From assembly GCA_037127255.1 (NCBI GenBank), contig JBANSL010000004.1:72128627-72192626 (forward strand): a stretch of DNA of 64,000 bases, given 5' to 3'. Each line of letters starts with the position of its first letter. Position 1 is the first letter of the stretch. Below are positions 34,301 to 45,665 of the stretch, piece by piece. Source of the DNA: Persicaria tinctoria (Eukaryota > Streptophyta > Magnoliopsida > Caryophyllales > Polygonaceae). The notes below the pieces were generated by a model. It saw only the letters and a list, made by a program, of their open reading frames with translations. It was not told the DNA's origin and ran no database searches. The position numbers and the translations under genes are program-made.

Positions 34301-37300
34301 TTTAGAAGACATCAAAGGTCTTTCTCCCACTTTGTGTATGCACCGAATCCACATTGAGGAAGGTCATAAGCCTTCCATCGAGCAACAACGGCGGCTGAAT
34401 CCCAACATGAAAGAAGTGGTGAAGAAAGAGATATTGAGGATGGTTGACGCAGGGATTATCTTCCCCATCTCGGATAGCAAATGGGTTAGCCCCGTGCATG
34501 TGGTACCAAAGAAAGGAGGGATGACCGTAGAGAAAAATGATAAGGGTGAGTTAGTGCCGAAGAGGACTACCACGAGTTGGCGCATGTGCATCGACTATAG
34601 GAAACTCAACAGCGCCACAAGGAAGGACCACTTCCCACTTCCCTTCATCGACCAAGTTCTAGAGAGGTTAGCCCAACATGATTATTTTTGCTATCTTGAC
34701 GGATATTCGGGGTTTTGGCAGATTCCAATTCATCCGGATGATCAGGAGAAGACCACCTTCACGTGTCCTTATGGTACATTCGCTTATAGGAGAATGCCCT
34801 TTGGGCTATGCAATGCGCCGGCCACTTTCCAACGGTGCATGATGGCAATCTTCTCCGATATGATTGAGGATATTGTTGAGGTATTCATGGATGACTTTTC
34901 CGTATATGGTACTACTTTTGATGCTTGTCTAGCTAACTTGGCCAGGGTACTCAAGAGGTGTGAAGAGACAAGCCTTGTGCTTAATTGGGAGAAGTGTCAT
35001 TTTATGGTGCAAGAAGGAATCGTGCTAGGACACTTGGTGTCCAAGAGAGGTATAGAGGTGGATAGAGCCAAGATTGAGCTTATTGAGAAGCTACCTCCTC
35101 CAATGACGGTAAAAGATGTCCGTATCTTTTTAGGGCATGCTGGATTTTATCGTCGTTTTATTCAAGATTTCTCCAAAATAGCTAAACCACTCACTAACCT
35201 ATTGATGAAGGAAGTTGCTTTTGAGTTTTCTTTGGAGTGTCTTGATGCTTTTAATAGGTTGAGGGAAGCTTTGGTCACGGCACCAATCATACAATCACCC
35301 GATTGGTCACTTCCATTCAAAATCATGTGTGATGCAAGTGATTATGCCGTGGGAGCGGTTCTTGGACAGCGGAAGGACAAAAAATTGCACGCCATCTACT
35401 ACGCGAGCAAAACTTTGGATGATGTCCAAACAAGGTACACAACCACGGAGAAAGAGTTTCTAGCCGTGGTATTCGCCTTCGAGAAGTTCCGCTCCTACCT
35501 AGTTGGCTCGAAAGTCATTGTCTACACCGATCATGCCGCCTTGAGATATTTGATGAGCAAAAAGGATGCAAAACCACGACTTCTACGATGGATGCTCCTC
35601 CTTCAAGAATTTGATTGCGAGCTAAGAGACAAGAAAGGGGCCGAGAATCTTGTGGCCGACCACCTCTCTAGGTTGCCACCTAAGCACATTGAAAACTCGG
35701 AAAATATGGTGCCCATCGATGACTCACGGGCTGATGAAAGTCTCTTGCGCATAAAGGTAAGCAAGGTAAGTACAGGTATCGACGCCGACATTCTGACCTC
35801 GACGTCGAACCCTTTTATTTGTGCAGAAACTTTATTTCCTACAGGTACCTCGGCGCCGACACCCACACCCTCGGCGCCGACACCCAATTACATAGCCCAA
35901 GTTTCTGCAGAAGTTGTGCAGCACACAGATACCTCGGCGCCGACACCTCAGGTCTCGGCATCGACACCTACAGCAGAACATAAAGTTGAATCGCTTGGAG
36001 CTTTGGATGAGGTAGGTTTAGGTGAGGAACTCTTCTTTACTCCTCCTTCTAGCCCCGTTCATGATATTTTTCTTATTAAAAAGGCTAGTATACCTTGGTT
36101 TGCGGATTATGCTAACTACGTTGTAGGAGGTGAGATTCCGCCGGGTTTAACGTCACAAGGCAAGAAGAAGTTCCTACATGATGTCAAGAGGTATTATTGG
36201 GACGATCCTTACTTGTTCAAACAAGGAAGTGATCATATTTTCCGTCGCTGCATTCCGGAGGATGAGGTAGAAAGTATTATTCGTCATTGTCATACTCTCC
36301 CCACCGGGGGTCATGCTAAAGGTTTTAAGACCACCGCGAAGATACTTCAAAGTTGATTTTATTGGCCTAATATGTTTCGAGATGTGCAGGAATTTGTGAC
36401 ATCATGTGATGAATGTCAAAGGGCCGGAAACATAACATGGAGGAATGAGAATCCGCTCACGGGGATCCTAGAGGCCGAATTGTTCGACGTTTGGGGCATA
36501 GACTTTATGGGCCCTTTTCCATCCTCGGGCCCTTATAAGTACATCCTTGTAGCGGTTGATTACGTCTCCAAATGGGTGGAACCCATTGCTACACGAACTA
36601 ATGATGCTAGAGTTGTAGCTAAGTTCTTCAAAACTAACATTTTTCCCCGTTTTGGTGTTCCTAGGGTCCTAATTAGTGATGGAGGCTCGCATTTTATAGA
36701 AAGAGGCTTTGAGGCGCTTTTGATCAAGTATGGGGTACATCATCGGATAGCCACACCCTACCACCCCCAAACTAGCGGTCAAGTTGAGGTATCCAATAGG
36801 CAAATCAAAGCTATCTTGGAGAAGACCGTATCAAGATCAAGGAAGGATTGGTCATCAAAGCTTGATGACGCATTATGGGCTTATAGGACGGCATATAAGA
36901 CGCCTCTCCGCACCACTCCCTACAATCTAGTGTATGGTAAGTCATGTCATCTACCCGTCGAGTTGGAGCACAAAGCTATGTGGGCTCTCAAAGAGCTCAA
37001 TATGGATCTCGATGAGGCCGGGAAAAAGAGGTTTATTGACCTACAAGCACTTGAGGAGTTGAGGCTTAAGGCGTACGAAAATGCCGAAATCTACAAAGAA
37101 AGGACTAAAAGGTGGCATGATCGAAAGCTAGTGCCCAAGACTTATGAGGTAGGTGATAAGGTATTGCTTTTTAACTTTAGACTCCGACTATTTCCAGGGA
37201 AGTTGTGTTCAAGATGGAGTGGACCATTCGTGGTCCAAACGATTTTCCCTCACGGAGCGGTGGGGCTTTTAGATGAAAGTGGTGCTACTTTTAAAGTCAA

Positions 37301-37385
37301 TGGGCACCGATTGAAGAAGTATTATGAGCATGCCATGTTTGAGGAGGATATTCGTGCCTCATGGGCACTCACCCTCTCCGATTGA
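31323..37385 (+). pseudogene. gag-pol: Gag-Pol polyprotein of element I, one in-frame stop in integrase
   Basis: One reading frame of about 2,021 codons, interrupted only by TGA at 36354-36356. Domains by approximate residue: coiled coil 25-90; Gag core about 95-290; CX2CX4HX4C knuckle CIECGSTSHVTTAC about 343-356; linker with LGADT repeats about 525-600; protease DLGAS about 701; RT with YRKLNSATRKD and FMDD about 1188; RNase H with CDASD, TTEKEF and YTDHAAL about 1336-1401; linker with SAPTP repeats about 1485-1555. The integrase has a zinc-binding HH...CC region, a DDE core ([23 protein letters not shown]) and a [11 protein letters not shown]-terminal module. No chromodomain, as expected for Athila. 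The stop lies inside the integrase zinc region, where related proteins have glycine, so it reads as a point nonsense mutation rather than a domain boundary. Confidence 0.93.
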
Positions 37386-37940
37386 TATAAAGGGAAGTAA
37401 GTCGAGCTATAGACTTTAAATATAGCGCTTTCGGGAGGCAACCCGACTTTATTTTTTTATTTTTTTATTTTTTTTTACTTTATTTTATTTTATTTTACGC
37501 TTGTTCTTTTTATTTATTTAGTTTTTGGAATTTTTTTTTTAGGAGAAACAAGTACGAATTTTTTTTAGGATTGCCCAAACATGTCAAACCGGTTATCGGA
37601 TACTTGAAACAAGAGCGGGAAGGTAAGTGATTACCCAGGTATTTATTCCCTTCCCTTACTCTTTATTTTTTCTCTCTCCTACCACGCTAGACTCTGCGCC
37701 AAAACTCCACGCCGACTCCCAGCGACGCTGTACTCCTCGAGCCGTCCACGACGCCTCCGGCCACCCCAGCCCACGCCGCTGCCACCGCCGGACTCGCCCC
37801 TGCCTGGCGCACCCGAGGAGGCCGCCGCCGAGCCGAACCGCCCACTGTGTAGGCGCCAGCAGCCCCGTGACCGCCCAGCTCCTTCTCGGCATCGACCCAT
37901 CCTCTAGCTCTCTTTTCTTTAGATTTTAAGAGCAATTTCG
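37386..37940 (+). other. Leader between pol and ORF-1 of element I
   Basis: It begins with a T-rich stretch (37447-37565), then GGTAAGTGATTACCCAG (37622-37638), then a strongly GC- and C-rich block (about 37690-37880) unlike the rest of the element, ending before the ORF-1 start. The frames seen in the GC-rich block on both strands look like composition effects. The GTAAGT and CAG could be splice signals for a subgenomic ORF-1 RNA, which is an inference. Confidence 0.5.
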
Positions 37941-39449
37941 ATGGCACCTAAGCGCAAGCGGAGTTCTGGGGCATCATCTGAACCTCGTCGAATGGACGCC
38001 GTCAAGCTGCAAAGTCCTACGGAAATCAAGGATTTCGACAACCTTCTCACACGCAAGTTTCGATGTCGATGGTACCATCGAAACGACATGGAGAAGTTGG
38101 GCTTCCATGGGGCTATTGTTGAGGCTTTTGAAAACATCAGCGCGCCCATTCTTCTGCAGCCTGTCGACATTCATCACCCCCACCTCACGGCTGAGTTCAT
38201 GACTACACTCGAGATCCCCTCCTCTCCTACCGACGAAAGCCCGGTTACGTTCAGACTGGCCAACAAGGCATACTCTTTTACTCTAAAGCAGTTGGCTACT
38301 CATTTTGGATTTGAGCATTCGACAGCAAGAACCCCGCCCAAGCCTCAGCCGATTTGGGGCTACATCTCCGGTGAGACGGACCTCTCCGGACACACCGGCA
38401 TCCAGGCCTTGGACGTGGCAAACCCAGTCTTCCAAGTTATACTTCGGGTTCTTGGGAGTACAATATGGGCAAGGAAGGACATCTCTCGCCTCATTCAGCC
38501 CGAGCTCGATTGCCTCTACAGGATGATATTCAATGTCGAGCCTAAGCTAAACCTCGTCTATGCTTGGCTCAGACATGTGATCTACTACCGGAGCAACCCT
38601 GGATACATACAGATTGGCGGCATGATTACTCTCTTGACGAGAGCCCTGGGGATAGACACATCTCATTACACATCCCTGCCGACCCACCGGATTGATGCTG
38701 CGTACCTAATGCTGAGCAAGACTTTGAGGAAGCAGAACGACACATATGTCTCCTAAGCTCACCAAGTGCCAATCACCAAGGAGCATGGCGATCTCTTCCA
38801 CCTCCCGAACTGGTACAAGGTATGGACAGGTAAAGAACCTTCTCCTACTACCTCTTTTGTAGCTGATCCGCTATTGAGACGGAGACCTCCACTCTTCGAG
38901 CACCCGGTTGACATCCCTGCAGCTGCTGCACCGCTCTTGGCACTCACTGATCAGCCCTCCCACGCAGCTGATGCTCCACCAGTAACACCTTCTGGACAGC
39001 CCTCCCACGCAGCTGCTGATGCTCCACCAGTAACACCTTCGCAGCCAGCAGCTACCCATGTCCCAAGTAGCCTCCTCATCGAAGACTCACCACCGAGGCA
39101 CTTTGAACAAGACCAAGGGAGCAGGAGTAACGACGACACTGCTGCAGCCCTTTACAGGATCGAGGGGATGGTATTAGAGCTACAAGACTACTGCAAGAGC
39201 ATCGCATTTGAGATGCAACAGCAATACCGCAGCCTTGCTTTCCAGGTCCAAGCATTACATGATGTCCTCCTCGAAGAGCACTGGGCAAACGACGAACGAT
39301 GGTGGGCAGCCGGAAGGTTCGTCGAGTGGCAATCTTCCTTGCACCGAAACCGCCCTTTCCGCCCCGGACCACCACCAGCTCTTGGGTACACACGCAGCCG
39401 GCGATATGAGCGCAACTACGAGAATCCGGACCGGCGTGGAGCACCTTAA
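37941..39449 (+). pseudogene. Athila ORF-1 (env-position) protein of element I, one in-frame stop
   Basis: One frame of about 503 codons, stopped at 38754-38756 (TAA) and open again to 39449. The first 271 residues match the Arabidopsis retrotransposon ORF-1 (ATHILA) type of domain, with FRCRWYHRNDMEKLGF near the start and a conserved WGYISGE. The second part is proline/alanine-rich with two copies of a QPSHAA(A)DAPPVTPS unit (38952-39043), a predicted helical segment and a basic tail. I see no signal peptide, transmembrane segment or cleavage site, so an envelope role is not supported despite the position. Homologues of this domain are often annotated as putative plant transposon protein. 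Product unknown. Confidence 0.8.
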
Positions 39450-41295
39450 GATATCCAGCGCCTTCAGTTGCAGAGCATCAAAGTAAATCCCTTACCCTTT
39501 ACTTCTTTTGGTTTGGTTTAACAATGAGGACATTGTTGGTTTTAAGTATGGGGTGGGGTAACTTCTGGGCGACATTTTGATGTTTTTATGTGATATTTTG
39601 ATGTTCTTATTTTGGGTGTGGGTACTACTGATTTATGGCGCTATGTTCGATTAGGTTCTTATTGACTTCCATTAGCTTCATTTGTCTTCTATTAGCTTCA
39701 ATTGTCCGTGTTTTGCATTTTGTTTAGTCCCAACTTGCTTGGGCTAATTTGGGGTTGTAATAGCTAGTTTGCATATTGCATATATTAGTCATATAGCATA
39801 TTAAGTTCTGCACTTGTTATTTAGTTATAACATCACATTTGCATAAAGTAGATTAGTCTATTACCATGTTTCGCATACACCCATGTTCGAATTTATATAT
39901 TAAAAAAAAAAATTCGGAAAATGTCTAAAAAGAAAAAAAAAATGCATAGTAGTTTAGTTTAGTTAAAAACACCTAACTTAGATGTCCAATGATGAAATCT
40001 AATGATTGAGCCTGATCATGTAATATCCTAAGGCATGGTTTGGATGGTTTAGCCTAAGTCGCTCAAAAGATTTTTTATGTGAAATTTGACTTGCAAATGA
40101 AATTGAGCATATATGACTTTAGGATTTAGGTGATTGGAATCCAACATGTCCTAGTGAGTTACTTGGCCTATGGGGAATTGATCTTTATATTTTTCCCTTC
40201 TTTTTTTTATGTGTGTATTACTCTCCTTATGCATTACCTCTTGATATTGCGGTGTATATCTAAGTCTTGAAACCGCTATGAGATAACTAGTCATTACATA
40301 ATTTGATCAAATGATAGAGGCACTCTTTATTAGCCATATTTTATCCTCTTTTACCTACCTTATACATGTTTCCTTTGCTTGTAACCACTTTGAGCCTTAA
40401 AGCCTATATTTGTAGCTCCACAAGATTATCCTAGCCAATGTTTAGCCTTACCTCCTTACCCGGGAATTAGGACTTAGTGTTGGTAAAGATTGATGTTTGA
40501 GGAGTTTTAGACATATGATTTGGTTAAAGTGTGGGGTACTTGTTTGGTTGGTATTTTATTTTCTTGCCACGCTATTTATTGTAAAAGGAATTTTTGGCTC
40601 CTAAAATAAACAAATGCACCTGAATTCCGAAGAAAAAAAGAAAATAAAAGAAAACAAAAAAAAAAGAAAAAAAAAATAGAAAGAAAAAAAAAAGAATAGA
40701 ATAAATGAAAAGTTGTGCATGAGCCAAATTTATCCTTATTTATTTATGCAAGATATATTGGATATTTTGGGGTTTTTAAAGAGTTGTGCTAAATTAGATG
40801 AGTTTGGAAGTGTTTATATATGATGGAGTTGTTTGGTTGAGTTGAGTTGGAAATTTAGGAGTCTTTGGTTCCCGGATTTCTAGCACCACATAGCCTAAAT
40901 GATTCCTACCTTTATGTTCTTCCCAAGCCACATTAAAACTCGACCGAATTGATGGTTAATTCATGTTTTGACATCTCGGTGAATTGATTGGTGATATTAA
41001 TTGCAATTTCTATGTAGCTTAATGTCATAAAGGATTGAGTTGAGAGATGTACTTCAAGCCTAAACACATTTGAAAGGAAGTGATAACACATTATTTCCCT
41101 TGAGTGGTTGGATTCTAGTTGCTTTGCCTAAGGTTACCAAAATATATGTGATGATGGTTCAATGCTTGTTCTTATTTGCACTTGTGCTAAATTGATGTTG
41201 TTTTTGACTAAGGCGAAGACTTGAGGATATGTTAAAGGTCTTGATCATAGTTTGGTTATTGCTTGAGGACAAGCAAGTCTAAGTATGGGGTGTTT
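39450..41295 (+). other. 3' noncoding region of element I
   Basis: No supported gene. It has a donor-like GTAAAT (39483), GAGGAC and TTAAGTATGGGGTGGGG (39526-39558), and an inverted repeat TTTGGCTC (40593-40600) / GAGCCAAA (40721-40728) around a long A-rich purine tract. The terminal GAGGAC...AAGTATGGGGTG (41265-41292) abuts the 3' LTR. Confidence 0.75.
41265..41295 (+). promoter_or_regulatory. 3' polypurine tract of element I
   Basis: GAGGACAAGC then AAGTATGGGGTGTTT directly before the LTR start. The same words occur at 39526-39558, about 1.7 kb upstream. Confidence 0.82.
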
Positions 41296-42746
41296 TGATG
41301 TCCGCATATTTAGTCTTATTTTGCATCATGTTTTCATTCCATTTGAGTCATTTTATTAGCTTTTGTGTTAGGAAAGTGTGTCGTTTGTGTTAGTTTTCGT
41401 ATTATTCAAGATATGGAGTCTACACAAGCTTTGGTGATGTTTTTGTAGGTTTTGGAGCTGATTTGGAAGAGTTTGGATGCACTTTAGAGCTTAATGAAAA
41501 ATCATGAATGCAATGGAGAAGCCAAGCAAAAGGGAAAAGAGGTGCAGCTGGAGAAAAGCCTTGTTTTCGCCAGCCAACACTTCGATTCAAGATCTGGAGC
41601 CTTCATGAGATTTGTAGTCCTTGAAAAGAGCTTTCCAACACATATTCATATGTGTCAATCCGATAAACGAGGACTCGGGAAAATGCGATTGAAGACAGAG
41701 TCGAAAAGCTGGAGAAAATCAGAAGTTACTGCATTCGAACAGGTACCTCGGCGCCGACACCTCAGACCTCGGCGCCGATACCCTGCGCACCAGCAAATAT
41801 TTCTGCGGGCTGAATTTATTACCTATTGGGCTTTTTAATTAGGATTTTCTTCTAATTTCTTTTAGGATCTTTTAGTTAAGATAGACTTGGAATATTTTAT
41901 CTTTCCTTAGTTAGATTTTTATTATTTTCCTAAAAGATTAAGTATAGAATTTTTATCTTTAAAATAAAGCCAATTAGAGGCTAATTAGGTATCTCTCGAC
42001 ACACAGAACGGACGACAAAAATTCCAGCAGCAACTTGCGACGTTTTCTGGAGCGTTTTGGGAAGAATATTGAACGTAATTTAAGGTTTTGTTTTATGCAA
42101 ATTAAGATTATGAATTATTCCATTGTTTCTATGTTCTCTATTGCAATGAGTGAGTAGTTCTCCCATCTTCTAGGGTTAGGGTGAACCCAACAATAGGCAT
42201 GTGTGTGAATGAATGAATCTATATTTATGAGATGTTTTTATCTATTTCTACCTATGTGTTTAACCCTTGATGAAAATCTAGGGCATTCATTGTTACAATT
42301 GAATTCACCAAAGGAGATTGTTAACATTGATAGTAATTAGGGATTTTTGATGAAAGTTAAAAAGACCTAATTAAGAAAAGGTATAGTCAAATAAGTCTCT
42401 TATACAAAAGTGATTTGATTTGTTTGATTGAGATAAAAGCATGATTTCTTACATGATTCATTGATTCATACATGTGTTTGTTGTTGTGGTTGGCCCTAAT
42501 CTTGGAAGTTCCTTCTCATACATTGAAATCAATTGTTACTTGAGCCAAAATCAGTGTGTTCACCACCATTTACAGCCCCTATTTGCGCCATTTATTCCCA
42601 TACTTTAGTCCATAAAACAACTAGGATAGAACCGCTGACATACTCCCTTGGATCGACCTTGATTTCCACTATACTATAGAGGGATTCGAGCATAAATATA
42701 TTTGATTAGAGTGAGCATAGGCATCGATCTCCCCTCACGCACGTCA
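41296..42746 (+). repeat. 3' LTR of element I
   Basis: Same length and ends as the 5' LTR, with about nine substitutions and no gaps by eye. Confidence 0.95.
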
Positions 42747-42751
42747 ACTTG

Positions 42752-43270
42752 CGTGTTTAAATTACGTTCTGCATTAGAAGCATATTTAGTATAGGAATAG
42801 TGTATGTGTATGCCTGCTTGTGGGAACTAGAATGCGATCGGGCCTCTGTCTGAACCTTACCCATCATATTGTTTTTAGGTTTAATGTGTGCAGATTATGC
42901 TTGTTCTATGCTTCTATGGCGGGGAATCCCTTAGGCAATTGCGAATAACGAACTAACCCCGCTTATCTTGGCTTAAGGAGTTTTGATATTACCTTTTCAT
43001 GGCTTTGGTTTTGACCCGGCCTTGCCGTGACAAGTTGTACTTTAATTTTTGTTGCGTATTTTCCTTTCAAAACGAATTTCCGCGACTAACTCTTTAGGAC
43101 AGGTTAAGGGTACCCAACGGCCCTTCGATTGTTTTGGGGTTCGAAATCCCCACTTTAAAATACTAATCCTTTGAGGTTTGAAATCTCGACCCGTATCTGG
43201 ATTGCAAGATCCGAACGAAGGTATCCAATCTTCTAAACGTAAACCGGATATTTATATTCGGTTCGTTACA
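42752..43270 (+). repeat. Element H, final part: chromovirus-like LTR end
   Basis: Continues the sequence interrupted by element I. It contains a GACCCGGCCTTGCCGTGACA segment near 43014 and ends TTCGTTACA. No matching target duplication is found: AGTGT follows and ACATA precedes 16331. One side has therefore been deleted or rearranged. Confidence 0.5.
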
Positions 43271-43805
43271 AGTGTTGGGGCCGGTCGATACAAACATGAT
43301 TTCTCTATTCGCTCTTCCCTTCTCGAACAGCTGTGTCGATGCCGACACCCTAGGTGTCGATATCAATAGGCAATTTACACTTATAGAAACTTATCATCTT
43401 TTATTCGTCATCAGGGTTATCAATACAGATAGGGTTGCTATCGATATCGACCCTTCCTTTCCTTTGCATATCTCTAAACAACTTCTATAATTCACCTGGT
43501 ATCGATACTAATAGGGCTGATATTGATATCAATTGTTGTTCTGCACGTTTCTTCCTTGATTCAATTTGTTTCGACTCAATTTTTTTGCAATCTTCTTTGG
43601 TCTTTCTCCACTACTCAATAGGCTCTAATTCTACTCCTTTTTGGCTTCAAAACCTACAAAACACCACTAATGCTTGTGTAGAATCCATATATTGAATAAT
43701 ACGAAAATTAACACAAACAACACATTTTCCCAACACTAAAGTTATAAAAAGGACTCTAATGGACTGAAAATTTGATGCTAAACAAGACTAAAAAAGCGGA
43801 TATCA
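43271..43805 (-). repeat. Element J: LTR fragment related to element I
   Basis: Read on the minus strand it starts TGATATCCGC at 43805 and follows the beginning of the I LTR (segments TTTTCGTATTATTCAA and GATTCTACACAAGC). Its palindromic motifs are TCGATATCGA and ATCGATACT-like, not GCGC. It is truncated where H ends. Confidence 0.7.
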
Positions 43806-44523
43806 GGTGTCACCCAATTGCCAACCCAGATATTGCTTCCGCTAAGAATAACATCTAATTACATGTCATTACTCTCACATATGCATGATTCCAACCTGTT
43901 CCTCTAGATATGTTTGCTACTTTTTAGGATTAAGACCCGCAATAGCGGATATAGTTGTAATCACTTAACACGTTGTTTATCTATCCTAATGGCCCGTTAA
44001 GACGAATAAACAACATAAACATGTGGAAAACAAGAGTAATGAATAACCAAATATGCATAAACCATATATTAACATTGACATATATAGAGATATGACCACA
44101 AGTCTGGTCCATTGAGTTAAGTGTCGTGATATCCCCAATCTTAAAACAAGAACAATGGTTAATGCGGGTTTTAGACTTTTAACTTATCTTTTCAGTGCCA
44201 CGCTACTTTAAGAGCTCAACTAGTATAGTTCTCACACCATTGCGCGCTTATTTAAAACTTAATAAAATAATAACGATATAACATATTACTATGATAAATA
44301 TAAGAAATATTTTTTTTTTGCTCCGAATAAATATAAGAAATATATTGATAAAAGTTAATATAAAAATTAATATTAGTTAGGAATATTTACATTTACGGTT
44401 TTCTTTTTTACTTGAAATATTCTTATTTAAAAAAATGAAATGTAATATAATTTTCACGAACATTCAAAAGCTTCTCCATCATTTTGAGTGGTCCTTCCAC
44501 ATGCACGTCTTCCACGAGGTCAG
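43806..44523. other. Unassigned AT-rich sequence
   Basis: No gene or element end is recognised. The first 40 bases (GGTGTCACCC...) could be the start of another LTR, but nothing downstream supports it. Confidence 0.4.
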
Positions 44524-44531
44524 GTGGCAGA

Positions 44532-45665
44532 TAGGGGTGTGCGGAAAAACCCGAAACCGAAAACACGACAACACGACACGAAAAAACCCGAAACCGGAAA
44601 AACACGATACGATAATGACACGAACCGAGAAAACACGACATTAAATGGTTCGTGTTCGGATCGGGCATATGCCCTTATCGGATACCCGACACGAACCGTT
44701 TATTTTTTATTTTTTTTAAACAGAAAAAAGAAGAAGTAATATTATTAATATGGCAAGCTAAATGAACACATTGTTGAAATGGTTAAGATGGTACGTGCGC
44801 TCTTTTGCAAAGGTGGCAGATGGCCTAGGTCGGGAGTTCGAAACTCCAACCCTACATTTTATTTTTGGCTTCTTTAACCCTAAAACTCCTATCTCCAGGC
44901 CAATCCTTCGTTCAGTCCTCTGCACGCCTCCGCCCCTCTTCTAGTCCTCTCTATCCAAAGCTAAAAGATGCAACCTTCTTCAACCCCATCTCAAATTCAT
45001 CTCTCCATCTCAAATTCAAATTCATTATTAGACAACCTTTTTCTTCAACCTATCTTCAAAAATTCTGGAGAGCCTCGACACATTCCATTAGTAAAGCGCA
45101 GCCAAAGAATCAATTTCAGATCTGGCCGGATCTTTCCATCTCCGACGCGATTTCTTTGGCAATTTCAGATCTGGCCGGATCTCTCCATCTTCGACGCGTT
45201 TTCTTTGGCCCTAACGCCATACGCCCCCAAATATCTCTAGTTGTAAAAAGATCTTCTCCTTCAACCTCTCTCAAATTCAGATTAGGGTAGATTTATCCAT
45301 CTCCGGTGAGATTTGTTGGCCCAAGCGCCAATCGCCACCAGATGTTTGTCGTCTCCACCGCCTGCTACTCCACCACCGCCCAGACCTCCGCAGAATCAAC
45401 AACTGCCTCTCCCTCCGCCTCCAGCCACACCATTCCAGATTGCCGAGGAGATTTTTATCCAACAAATTCAGAAAGAAAAAAAAAATTTCAACAAACGGTT
45501 CGTGTCGGATTACACGGGTATCCGACACGGAACCGTTTCGGATTTCGTGTCGGATACCCGGTATTAGTCGTGTCGTATCCGGATCGATGTTTTCGATGTT
45601 AACGGTTTCGGGTACCCGACACGGTTAACTGTGTCGTGTCGGGTACCCGATTATGCACAACCCTA
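44532..45665. mobile_element. Element K: non-autonomous hAT-type DNA transposon (1,134 bp)
   Basis: Ends are TAGGGGTGTGC and, inverted, TAGGGTTGTGC. Flanks are GTGGCAGA (44524-44531) and GTGGTAGA (45666-45673), an 8-bp duplication with one mismatch. Both subterminal regions are full of short repeats such as ACACGACACG and CGGATACCCG, as in hAT elements. No transposase is encoded. Inside are a tRNA-like segment (44770-44860) and a roughly 50-bp tandem duplication with GATCTGGCCGGATC (45110-45215). Confidence 0.85.
44770..44860 (+). other. tRNA-like segment inside element K
   Basis: ATGGTTAAGATGG resembles a pol III A box. GGGAGTTCGAAACTCC has the B-box/T-arm form, with a perfect GGAG/CTCC stem. 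The spacing (about 60 bp) fits. The acceptor and D stems are not convincing, so this is more likely a captured tRNA-derived SINE piece than a tRNA gene. Confidence 0.4.

Larger units (their letters stand above)
29753..42746 (+). mobile_element. Element I: structurally complete Athila retrotransposon (12,994 bp)
   Basis: It has two LTRs of 1,451 bp each with TG...CA ends, and flanks ACTTG at 29748-29752 and ACTTG at 42747-42751. Order: LTR, PBS, gag-protease-RT-RNase H-integrase, a GC-rich leader, the Athila ORF-1 gene in the env position, 3' noncoding region, polypurine tract, LTR. I count about nine base differences between the LTRs, so the insertion is recent. It is the only element here with pol. 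The TCG-type motif in this lineage is mostly TCGGCGCCGA. Confidence 0.96.

Noticed and set aside
36354..36356. In-frame TGA in integrase considered as programmed readthrough
   Set aside because: It lies inside the integrase zinc region rather than at a gag/pol border, at a position where relatives have glycine, and no readthrough context is evident.
37656..37947. Minus-strand frames rich in glycine and arginine
   Set aside because: Produced by the GC-rich block before ORF-1; three overlapping frames with no family match.
37941..39449. ORF-1 of element I considered as a true envelope glycoprotein
   Set aside because: No signal peptide, transmembrane segment or glycoprotein layout is seen; the domain is of the ATHILA ORF-1 type.
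44770..44860. Functional tRNA gene
   Set aside because: Only A- and B-box-like words and a T-arm are visible. Acceptor and D stems do not form, and it lies inside a transposon.
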